A stretch of DNA of 37,904 bases. It comes from Sedimenticola sp. GTDB taxonomy: Bacteria; Pseudomonadota; Gammaproteobacteria; Chromatiales; Chromatiaceae. A program made the position numbers and the translations under genes. The notes under the pieces are model-generated. The model saw nothing but the letters and a program-made list of their open reading frames with translations. It searched no databases and was not told the DNA's origin. Each line of letters opens with the position of its first letter. The first letter of the stretch is position 1. Below are positions 8,873-17,240 of the stretch, piece after piece. The stretch is taken from the NCBI GenBank assembly GCA_030619405.1, contig JAUXBK010000002.1:1-37904 (forward strand), in the 5' to 3' direction.

Positions 8873-9868
8873 ATGGAACTGGTCTGTCCGGCAGGTAATC
8901 TTCCTTCGCTGAAAGCGGCTGTGGACAATGGAGCAGATGCGGTCTATTTCGGCTTTCGGGATGACACCAATGCCCGCCATTTCGCCGGGCTCAATTTCGG
9001 ACCCGCAAAGATTGCGAAGGGGATTCGCTACGCCCGCCAGCGTGGAGTGAAGGTGTTTCTTGCGCTCAATACCTACCCACAGCCCGCCGGCTGGTCACGC
9101 TGGCAGAACGCGGTGGATCAGGCGGCGGATCTCCGGGTGGATGCCATGATCGCCGCCGATATCGGGGTGCTGGATTATGCAGCCGAACGCTATCCGGAGT
9201 TGAATCTGCACCTCTCGGTCCAGGGCTCTGCCACCAACTATGAGGCATTGAAGTTCTACCAGGACAATTTCGCTGTCCGGCGGGCGGTGCTGCCCCGGGT
9301 GCTCTCACTCAGCCAGGTGCAGCAGCTGGTCGAACACAGCCCGGTGCAGGTGGAGGTGTTCGGGTTCGGAAGCCTCTGCATCATGGTCGAGGGACGCTGC
9401 ATCCTCTCATCCTACGCGACCGGTCGCTCCCCCAACACCTTTGGCGCCTGCTCACCGGCCAGTCACGTCGAGTGGAGAGAGACCGCCCTCGGTCTGGAGA
9501 CCCACTTGGGCGGCATCCTGATCGAGCGCTGCGGCACCGGGGAGAAGGCAGGCTACCCAACGCTCTGTAAAGGGAGCTTCAATGTGGGTGGCAACACCTA
9601 TCATGCACTCGAGGAACCCACCAGCCTCAATACCCTGGAGCTGCTCCCCTCACTCCATGCTGCCGGTGTGGCGGCAATAAAGATCGAGGGGCGCCAGCGC
9701 AGCCCGGTGTATGTGGCACAGGTGACCCGAGTGTGGCGTGCGGCGCTCGACGCCTGCCAGCGGGATCCCGACAACTACAGGCCCAGACACGAATGGATGG
9801 CAGAGCTGAGCAAAGTCTCTGAAGGCACCCAGACGACCCTCGGCGCCTACAGCAGGCCCTGGCAGTGA
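8873..9868 (+). CDS. ubiU: U32 peptidase-family ubiquinone biosynthesis protein UbiU
   Basis: MELVCPAGNLPSLKAAVDNGADAVYFGFRDDTNARHFAGLNF; adjacent ubiV and ubiT. Confidence 0.92.
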   Translation: MELVCPAGNLPSLKAAVDNGADAVYFGFRDDTNARHFAGLNFGPAKIAKGIRYARQRGVKVFLALNTYPQPAGWSRWQNAVDQAADLRVDAMIAADIGVLDYAAERYPELNLHLSVQGSATNYEALKFYQDNFAVRRAVLPRVLSLSQVQQLVEHSPVQVEVFGFGSLCIMVEGRCILSSYATGRSPNTFGACSPASHVEWRETALGLETHLGGILIERCGTGEKAGYPTLCKGSFNVGGNTYHALEEPTSLNTLELLPSLHAAGVAAIKIEGRQRSPVYVAQVTRVWRAALDACQRDPDNYRPRHEWMAELSKVSEGTQTTLGAYSRPWQ

Positions 9869-9891
9869 TTGGGTGAGGGCCCGAAAAATAT

Positions 9892-10806
9892 ATGGACAGA
9901 CGACCCAGACTCTCCCTCGGACCGGTGCTCTACTACTGGCCCAGGGAGCAGTTGCTCGCATTCTACGAACAGGTGGCCGCATCGCCGGTGGATATCGTCT
10001 ACCTCGGTGAGTCGGTCTGCTCCAAGCGCACACTGATGCGTACCGACGACTGGTTCGATCTCGCTGCCCGTCTCCAGGCGGCAGGCAAGGAGGTGGTCAT
10101 CTCCACCCTGGCCCTGCTCGAGGCCGAATCCGAGTTGAAACGGCTCAAGCGCATCTGTGACAACGGGGAGTACCTGGTCGAAGCCAACGACATGGGGGCG
10201 GTGCAGTTGATGCGGGACAAGACCTTCGTCGCCGGCCACAGCGTCAATATCTACAATGACCGCACCCTGGCACTGCTGGCCCGGCAGGGGCTGAAGCGCT
10301 GGGTCTTCCCTCTGGAACTCTCCCACCAGACGCTGGCGGATATGCAGGCAGCGCGCCCGCCAGGTGTGGAAACCGAGCTGTTTGCCTATGGTCGCCTGCC
10401 GCTGGCCTATTCGGCGCGCTGCTTTACCGCGCGGGCCCACAATCTGCCGAAGGACGACTGCCAATACCGTTGCCTCGACTATCCGGACGGCCTGACGCTC
10501 TCCGCCCAGGACGATACCCGGTTCCTCGCGCTCAACGGCATCCAGACCCAGTCCGCCCACACCTGTAACCTGCTGGGCGAACTGGATCGCATACGTGAGC
10601 TTGGGGTGGAGGTGGTGCGCATCAGCCCCCAGTCACACCATATGGAGCGGATAATCGAGACCTTCCATAAATGTCTGGACGGGGAGATGGCACCGGCAGC
10701 GGGGCATGCGTCACTGGAACCGCTGATGCCGGTTGGCTCGTGCAACGGCTACTGGCACGGTGAGGCGGGCATGATGTCCCAGTCCCAGGCTGCGATCGAG
10801 GGATGA
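9892..10806 (+). CDS. ubiV: U32 peptidase-family ubiquinone biosynthesis protein UbiV
   Basis: LSLGPVLYYWPREQLLAFYEQVAASPVDIVYLGESVCSKR; downstream of ubiU. Confidence 0.92.
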   Translation: MDRRPRLSLGPVLYYWPREQLLAFYEQVAASPVDIVYLGESVCSKRTLMRTDDWFDLAARLQAAGKEVVISTLALLEAESELKRLKRICDNGEYLVEANDMGAVQLMRDKTFVAGHSVNIYNDRTLALLARQGLKRWVFPLELSHQTLADMQAARPPGVETELFAYGRLPLAYSARCFTARAHNLPKDDCQYRCLDYPDGLTLSAQDDTRFLALNGIQTQSAHTCNLLGELDRIRELGVEVVRISPQSHHMERIIETFHKCLDGEMAPAAGHASLEPLMPVGSCNGYWHGEAGMMSQSQAAIEG

Positions 10807-10835
10807 TTTAGGCTGCTCAGCGGAAACAGACGGGG

Positions 10836-11369
10836 TCAGGATGTGCGGCCGGTCATAGGCCGTTTGCGGCCCAGGGGGCCGAACTCGGGAATCCGACTGA
10901 TGACGGCCGTCGCACCATCGAGCAGTTTGAGCAACAGGCCGAGGCGGTCGTCCAGCTCCAGGGCATCGAGGAAGTTCTTCACGTAGAGGCCCAGCTCGGT
11001 ATCGCCACCCAGACGCAGCCTGCGATTGAAGAACAGGGTGTCGGGGTCCTCGCGGCGGGTCGCCAGCAGAAGAAAGTCGTAGATCGAACCCTCGATACTG
11101 AGATCGTGGGGCAAACTGCTGTCCGCCGCTCTGAGTTTTCCGTTCAGCAGCGTGATGCGGTAGCTGAGACGGGCATCCACGACATCGACCAGCATCACCT
11201 TCTGCTCGAGAAACTCCAGCTCACCATCTGCGAGTTCCGGGGCAAAAATGCGGTTGAGAATCTTTACCAGCACCTGACTGTGAGCCGCACTGGGGATGAG
11301 CCCCAGCGGGAAGGCAAATGGTTTAGGCAACAAGGGGGAGCGTGAAAGATGGTCAGTAGTGTTACTCAT
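10836..11369 (-). CDS. ubiT: SCP2 sterol-binding domain ubiquinone biosynthesis protein UbiT
   Basis: FAPELADGELEFLEQKVMLVDVVDARLSYRITL...; next to ubiUV. Confidence 0.88.
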   Translation of the reverse strand: MSNTTDHLSRSPLLPKPFAFPLGLIPSAAHSQVLVKILNRIFAPELADGELEFLEQKVMLVDVVDARLSYRITLLNGKLRAADSSLPHDLSIEGSIYDFLLLATRREDPDTLFFNRRLRLGGDTELGLYVKNFLDALELDDRLGLLLKLLDGATAVISRIPEFGPLGRKRPMTGRTS

Positions 11370-11460
11370 AATGGGCTCCCGCTGTTGATATCCGGCCAGT
11401 CTGTATCCTTATGGATCAGGCGGTTTTTGTCAACGCCTGAAAATGGAAGGTTTTTTGTAA

Positions 11461-12081
11461 CTATTCAGCACTGTCTGTGAATCGTGGCGGTCCCTCCTGC
11501 AGCAGTCGGTCGCGATCCGCCGGGGTATTGATATTGCGAAAGGCATTGGCGGAATCGGTGAAATCGGCCAAGGTTACCCGATGTTGCCCATACCAAAGTT
11601 CGATCTTGCGATCACCCCGGGCCAGATATTGCGCCAGGCTTGCGATCAGTGCCCGAGGGATCAAGGCGTACACCGGCTGCAAGCGGGTCCCGTCATGGGC
11701 GACGGCAAGTTCCGCATCGCTGAGTTCCAGAGCGCTCTTCATGCGCTCCACATAGTCGGTCGGCAGCAGTGGCCCGTCGCAGGGCAGGGTAATTATATAA
11801 GGTGTGGAACTGGCTTGCAGCGCAGTGTGAAAACCAGCCAGAGGACCTTGGTAATCGCTGAGCTCGTCGGACAGCACAGGATGACCGAAGCACTGGTAGC
11901 GCTCAAGGTTGCGATTAGCGTTGATCAGGACTGCGCCGGCTTGTGGGGCGATAGCTGCGAGAACGTACTCGATCAGTGCCCGCCCACCCAGGTTCACCAG
12001 CCCCTTGTCCACGCCGCCCATGCGCCGGCCACGGCCGCCTGCGAGTATTACCGCGGTGATCTCCTCGTTGCTGATGCTCAT
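11461..12081 (-). CDS. mobA: Molybdenum cofactor guanylyltransferase MobA
   Basis: ITAVILAGGRGRRMGGVDKGLVNLGGRALIEYV. Confidence 0.92.
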   Translation of the reverse strand: MSISNEEITAVILAGGRGRRMGGVDKGLVNLGGRALIEYVLAAIAPQAGAVLINANRNLERYQCFGHPVLSDELSDYQGPLAGFHTALQASSTPYIITLPCDGPLLPTDYVERMKSALELSDAELAVAHDGTRLQPVYALIPRALIASLAQYLARGDRKIELWYGQHRVTLADFTDSANAFRNINTPADRDRLLQEGPPRFTDSAE

Positions 12082-12357
12082 TCCGGTTTGCTGTCCACGG
12101 TTTATGGGTCGGTCCTGTCATCGTGATCAAAGCGGATTGAACACAGCCATATTCCAGACAAAAAAGCGGTCACCTGACGAACACACTTTTACAGGATAGC
12201 TTGGTATTTATCAACGACTCTATGCGGACACAGAAGCGGAAGGGAGCAGCATGTCGCCTCATCGGTGAACTCATTCGCAGCCACAAAACTAAAATACAAT
12301 CTGGTATGATAATTTGCCTTTGATAGTTCTTTGATCAAATAAACCCAGGAGTGAGTT

Positions 12358-13935
12358 ATGAGCAGTATAGATCTGGATTACCTGTCTTTGCATCCGGACA
12401 TCACCTGTTACCGCTGGCCTACGCCAAGATTGGTAGAGCAGGCGGTGAAGAACAACGAAGGTCATCTGCTGCATAATCTTGCACTGGCTGTGCGTACCGG
12501 GCACACCGGACGTTCTCCCAAGGATCGCTTCATAGTGGATGATGAGATGACCCATTCGTCCATTTCATGGAATGACATAAACCAGCCGATCAGTGAGGCC
12601 GCTTTCGATGGAGTATTCGCTCGGGTAAAGCAGTATTTTCGTGCCTACAGCGCCTATGTGGAGGATGTCTATGCAGGCGCTGACAGCCGTTACCGGGTGC
12701 CGATACGTTTCATCGGCACGGCCGCCTGGCAGGCCCTGTTCGTGCGCAATATGTTTGTCTTGCCAAAGTCAGAGAAGTTAGAAGAGTTCGAGCCTGCATG
12801 GAATATAGTAGCGGCCCCACAGATGAGCGTGGATGAGCCGACTGCCCATGAACTCGGATTGAGATCGAACGACTTCGTCCTGATTAATTTCAGCAAGAAG
12901 CTGATTTTGATCGGTGGCACCGGTTACGCCGGTGAGATCAAGAAATCGGTATTCACCGTATTGAATTATCTCCTGCCGAAGCGGGGGATACTGCCCATGC
13001 ATTCGTCGGTTAATGTAAGCAATGATGATGTTGTTACCGTCTTTTTTGGTCTTTCCGGTACCGGAAAGACCACGCTTTCGATGGACCCGGAACGACGCTT
13101 CCTGGGTGATGACGAACATGGATGGAGCGACGATGGTGTCTATAACTTCGAAGGAGGATGCTACGCAAAAACCATTCGCCTCTCCGCTGAAGATGAGCCT
13201 CTGATCTATGCGGCGACTGAACGTCATGGTACAACGATAGAGAATGTGGCCTGGAATCCTCTCACCCGCTTTATAGACTATAACGATGGTGATTATACGG
13301 AGAATGGCCGGGCTTCGTTTTCCATCGATGCCATTCCCAATGCTATTCAAAGTGGACAGACCGGACATCCGGACTGCATTATTTTTCTGACCGCCGATGC
13401 GTTCGGTGTATTACCGCCGGTAGCCCGGTTATCCCCCAAGCAGGCGGCTTACCATTTCAGCCTGGGATACACCGCAAAAGTGGCCGGCACCGAACGTGGT
13501 GTGAAGGAACCAGAACCGGTGTTCAGCGCCCTTTATGGCGAACCCTTCTTCCCGCGCAATCACTCTGAATATATTCAGCTCTTCATGGACAAGATTCGTC
13601 AGCATGAGGTACCCGTGTGGTTGGTAAATACGGGTTGGACCGGCGGTAAGTTCGGGGTGGGCAAGCGCATCGATATCCCTGTTACAAGGGCGATCATCCG
13701 AGCCATTCAGAGCGGCGAACTCAACGATGTGAAGTTTGAACGCGACAAGGTTTTTGGATTCGACGTCCCCTCCAGTTGTCCGGGTGTACCTTCCAGAATA
13801 CTTGATCCTGCCTCAACGTGGAGAGACAGGGGAGCCTACGAGATAGAGCAGCGAGCACTGGCGGAGAAATTTATCGAACGCGCCAATTCCCTTGATTTGC
13901 CGTCCGAGGTAGCGCGCCAGAATCCTCAGGTTTAG
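12358..13935 (+). CDS. pckA: Phosphoenolpyruvate carboxykinase (ATP)
   Basis: FFGLSGTGKTTLSMDPERRFLGDDEHGWSDDGVYNFEGGCYAKTI. Confidence 0.95.
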   Translation: MSSIDLDYLSLHPDITCYRWPTPRLVEQAVKNNEGHLLHNLALAVRTGHTGRSPKDRFIVDDEMTHSSISWNDINQPISEAAFDGVFARVKQYFRAYSAYVEDVYAGADSRYRVPIRFIGTAAWQALFVRNMFVLPKSEKLEEFEPAWNIVAAPQMSVDEPTAHELGLRSNDFVLINFSKKLILIGGTGYAGEIKKSVFTVLNYLLPKRGILPMHSSVNVSNDDVVTVFFGLSGTGKTTLSMDPERRFLGDDEHGWSDDGVYNFEGGCYAKTIRLSAEDEPLIYAATERHGTTIENVAWNPLTRFIDYNDGDYTENGRASFSIDAIPNAIQSGQTGHPDCIIFLTADAFGVLPPVARLSPKQAAYHFSLGYTAKVAGTERGVKEPEPVFSALYGEPFFPRNHSEYIQLFMDKIRQHEVPVWLVNTGWTGGKFGVGKRIDIPVTRAIIRAIQSGELNDVKFERDKVFGFDVPSSCPGVPSRILDPASTWRDRGAYEIEQRALAEKFIERANSLDLPSEVARQNPQV

Positions 13936-13954
13936 GGCCGCCGGAGCAGGAACC

Positions 13955-14449
13955 CTATCTGGGTCCCGGTCTCCCCACTCGGGGGGCCGGTCGGGGGGCA
14001 GGCAGCGGGACGGGGCGTCCCGCGCCCGGTCTGTTGCCATCCTGCAGTCTGCGCTCTCTTATCTCCTCCCGCGGCTGCGGATCGCTCCATCGGCTGTACC
14101 CGCCGTATTCCAGGCGCCCCTCTCCGCTCTCTTCCCTTGTCTCAGAGGGGCTGTTCAGCGCCTGCTCCTGCTGTTCCAGGCGCTGCTTTTCCAGCTCATC
14201 GGCCATCTTTTCGGTCTGTTTCAGGTTCTTTTCCGCCGCTTCCACATTGGCCTGGGAAGGTGCAGGTGCCAGCGGCACCGCTTCCACCTCTACCGAATTC
14301 GACGGCGGGGTTGAAGAGTAGGTTACGTGGCCAGCGTCATCCACCGATTTATAGACCGTCTCTGCCGCAACCGGTGTCGCTGACAGCACGACCAGAAGGG
14401 ATAGCATATATCTTTGCATAAGATCTTTGACTCCAGTTTTTGTGATCAT
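13955..14449 (-). CDS. DUF4124 domain-containing secreted protein
   Basis: Signal-like N-terminus, ETVYKSVDDAGHVTYSSTPPSN; likely start at MQRYML (14416). Confidence 0.75.
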   Translation of the reverse strand: MITKTGVKDLMQRYMLSLLVVLSATPVAAETVYKSVDDAGHVTYSSTPPSNSVEVEAVPLAPAPSQANVEAAEKNLKQTEKMADELEKQRLEQQEQALNSPSETREESGEGRLEYGGYSRWSDPQPREEIRERRLQDGNRPGAGRPVPLPAPRPAPRVGRPGPR

Positions 14450-14493
14450 TTACGGGATCATATAGATATTTAGCCGGAAAAACTGCCTCCTCA

Positions 14494-16107
14494 TCAGAAG
14501 CGCCTGCGCAGGTAGCTGATGGCCTGACTGATGGTGAGTTCCATGTTCGAGGGGCCACTGCGGATGTAGAAGAATTCATTCTGCTTGTTACGCAGAAAAA
14601 CCGGCTCCTCTGCCCGTTCGCATTCGATGGCAACCACCTGTCTGCCTTCCAGATCATAGATCGCGAATTGTACGAAACGAGACAGCTCCGGCCCCAGGTG
14701 CTGGTTGAACAGATTCTTGAAATGCAGCCGGCATTTGTCCTCGTTTTCAAATTGATCAGCCTCTGTCCCCATAATAGCACCCGCATCCTCCACTCCGATC
14801 AGCAGAATCCCCCCGTCGGTGTTCATGAACGCAGAGACCCCCTTGAGCCAGGCCAGCTCTATCTCTTTTCCGAACTTGCCGCTGCGCAGGTTCATACGCA
14901 TGGTGGATTTGAACTCCAGGTGGGTGCTCTCGCCACTGTGAATCAGGCTGTACAGGTCATCCTCATAATGCTTCCCGTCGATACTCAGTTTCGGCAGGTC
15001 CTTGAGCTGGGCGCTGTATTTTCGGACCAGCAGCATGGCCAGCAGCGCCGCACCACCCAGCACCGCGATGGCGCTGAACAGTATCAGTTGCCAGTGACGC
15101 ATAAGTACCGAATAGAAACCGGCTATGGGGATTGCCACCCCTAGCCAGGCGCTCTCCTTTGTCTGATACAGTGGCTTGAATCCGCCCCACCACATCTGCC
15201 CGCCACTGGAGAACCGGATCGCCCCGCTCACGGGCTTCCCCTGGCGGCGCCAGGCCTCAACCGCATCGATGGCCAGGGTTCCTCCGTGGCTCCGGCTGGC
15301 AGAGAAAAACGGGTCCTCATTCGATACCACAGGTCCCTCCTTCTCGCCCCGTGGCACATAGACCCCGCCATCCGAAAGAAATATGAAACCCTTCCCCTGC
15401 TTGCCCAGCGGCAACTCATCGACGGTCTTCAGGATGGTGTCCAGTTCCACGTCCAGCGCCACCACTCGAATTGCCTCCCCATCCCGCCAGGCAGCGGAGG
15501 CGGTGATCCCTGTCACCTTCCGGGTGAAGAACAGGTAGGGCCGACCCCAGCTGACTTCACCGCTGGACATCTTCGCGACTGCAGACTTGAACCAGGGCCG
15601 CCGGCGGGGGTCGTAGCTCAGCGTCTCCTCCCAGCTATCCAGCGACTCACCGGAGGCCCGCCACCGACGCCAGGTTACCCGGCCGCTCTCTCCCGGTTCC
15701 CGCTCCCGGCTCAGCCACTGCTGACCATCCCGCATCAGGAAAAACGCCCTGCCCTGGTCGTCCGCAATACTCAAACTGGAGAGCCTTGGCAGATGCGTCA
15801 GCGCGGGGATCAGTTGCCGGGTCAGACGGGCCGGATCACCCAGCTTCAGTTCCTCTGCACGCCCCTGATCTCGCAGTATGGCCAGTTGCCGGGCCACAGG
15901 GTCCAACAGCCGTTTCACCTCTTCCCGCACCAGGGTGGTCGACTGAGAAAGCCGGCCCTGGGCGAGCTCCTTCCGCACCTGGGAGAGCAACAGATAATTG
16001 GCCAGCACCAGGGCCCCCACCGCCAGCAGAACTACCAGTACCAGATCACGAAACAGGTGGAAGCGGACCTGGCCAGGTGAATATTTGAGCAGTGAGAGGA
16101 GTTTCAT
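14494..16107 (-). CDS. Membrane sensor: extracytoplasmic Cache domain fused to cytoplasmic Schlafen AlbA_2 domain
   Basis: Two TM segments flanking a Cache-like region (SYDPRRRPWFKSAVA, GKGFIFLSDGG); C-terminal ESTHLEFKSTMRMN..ELAWLKGVSAFMNTDGGILLIGVEDAG..FFYIRSGPSN. Confidence 0.78.
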   Translation of the reverse strand: MKLLSLLKYSPGQVRFHLFRDLVLVVLLAVGALVLANYLLLSQVRKELAQGRLSQSTTLVREEVKRLLDPVARQLAILRDQGRAEELKLGDPARLTRQLIPALTHLPRLSSLSIADDQGRAFFLMRDGQQWLSREREPGESGRVTWRRWRASGESLDSWEETLSYDPRRRPWFKSAVAKMSSGEVSWGRPYLFFTRKVTGITASAAWRDGEAIRVVALDVELDTILKTVDELPLGKQGKGFIFLSDGGVYVPRGEKEGPVVSNEDPFFSASRSHGGTLAIDAVEAWRRQGKPVSGAIRFSSGGQMWWGGFKPLYQTKESAWLGVAIPIAGFYSVLMRHWQLILFSAIAVLGGAALLAMLLVRKYSAQLKDLPKLSIDGKHYEDDLYSLIHSGESTHLEFKSTMRMNLRSGKFGKEIELAWLKGVSAFMNTDGGILLIGVEDAGAIMGTEADQFENEDKCRLHFKNLFNQHLGPELSRFVQFAIYDLEGRQVVAIECERAEEPVFLRNKQNEFFYIRSGPSNMELTISQAISYLRRRF

Positions 16108-16225
16108 GGGCACGATTATACCGGCAGCCCGATCGCGGAGCATCCGCACAGTGATAAACTTGCTGTTTCGTTCCCATCACCGGGTGATATGCTGAATAAC
16201 AACGAGCAGGATTCAAGTTAGACCC

Positions 16226-16320
16226 ATGAAGTGCAAGGTGCTGATTATCGAGGATGACCCGGATATCGCCCGACTGGTGCAGATGCCCCTGTACGGGCTT
16301 CGGGGCCTCGGCTTCAAAGC
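16226..16320 (+). pseudogene. Truncated response-regulator receiver domain
   Basis: ATG AAG TGC AAG GTG CTG ATT ATC GAG GAT GAC CCG GAT... = MKCKVLIIEDDPDIARLVQMPLYGLRGLGFKAAHS, then runs into the antisense hydrolase 3' end. Confidence 0.65.
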
Positions 16321-16943
16321 AGCTCACTCACCCTGCTGTGGTAGAAGATATGCTGGCCTATCCTGTCCCCCTCAACCAGCAGTTTTTTCCAGTAGGGGTT
16401 GACATAAGTGGCGTGGTACCAGAGTGCACCATTGGTCGGATCCTTGGAGAAACCAAAATAGACCGCATAGGCCCGTTCCACCGACTGCTTCCAGGCTTTA
16501 CGGTCTTTCGGTTCATCTGACCGGCCATCGCACCACCAGGAAAACTGACAGCGATTGCGCCTCACTTCACCCCCCTGATGAACCACCTCGCACACCGTGT
16601 CCGGGTATTTCTTGCTGGCAATCCGGTTCATCACGACATGCCCCACTGCCCGCTGGCCCTCTTCCGGCTCACTGCGCGCTTCGAAATAGATGTTCTGGGC
16701 CAGGCACTGCACTTCGCTCTTCAGCTGGGACAACTGCTGTATCCCAACCTCACCCATCAACTGCTGCAGAAGCGTCGGCTCTGCTGAAGCATCCGCACTC
16801 CGGCCAGGCCGGTAGTTGACCCTTTCGTACTCTGATGTTGCCGCCACCATGGTTTCACCGGGATCCGACAACACCAGGGTTGGAAAAACACCCGCTAAAA
16901 CAAGGGCTGTGATGCCCATTCGTACGATAAATCGCTTCATCAT
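16314..16943 (-). CDS. SleB-type cell wall hydrolase
   Basis: LAQNIYFEARSEPEEGQRAVGHVVMNRIASKKYPDTVCEVVHQ...CQFSWWCDGRSD. Confidence 0.85.
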   Translation of the reverse strand: MMKRFIVRMGITALVLAGVFPTLVLSDPGETMVAATSEYERVNYRPGRSADASAEPTLLQQLMGEVGIQQLSQLKSEVQCLAQNIYFEARSEPEEGQRAVGHVVMNRIASKKYPDTVCEVVHQGGEVRRNRCQFSWWCDGRSDEPKDRKAWKQSVERAYAVYFGFSKDPTNGALWYHATYVNPYWKKLLVEGDRIGQHIFYHSRVSELL

Positions 16944-17128
16944 GGCGTAAACCAGTATCCCATCGCTAATCGGCCACTCTGCTCCGCCATCTGCTGCTTG
17001 CAGCCGGGGCTTGAACTCAAGCAGAAATCGTGCCAATCTGACGAATTTCAATAGATTACCGGTAGTTGAATTACTAATATAATCTATTAGTCGAGGTCGA
17101 GTGTAAAAAATACTGACATATGAAAATA

Positions 17129-17229
17129 AGGAAAAACAGGGCCAAGGACCGAGGACCAAGGAAAAGATAGAATCATCTTACCTCAATCCTCGGCCCTGTA
17201 TTTCCTGGGTCCTTGGCCCTGTTTTTCCT
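17129..17229. repeat. 22-bp perfect inverted repeat (AGGAAAAACAGGGCCAAGGACC) with internal repeats
   Basis: 17129-17150 and 17208-17229 are exact reverse complements; tcctcggccctgtatttcctggg/tccttggccctgtttttcctagg form an imperfect tandem copy. Confidence 0.8.
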
Positions 17230-17240
17230 AGGTCCTGCCT

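Noticed and set aside
16944-17159. N-terminal extension of the SleB-type hydrolase
   Set aside because: Extends into the intergenic inverted repeat region; MMKRFIVRMGITALVLAGVFPTLVLS is a good signal-like start.
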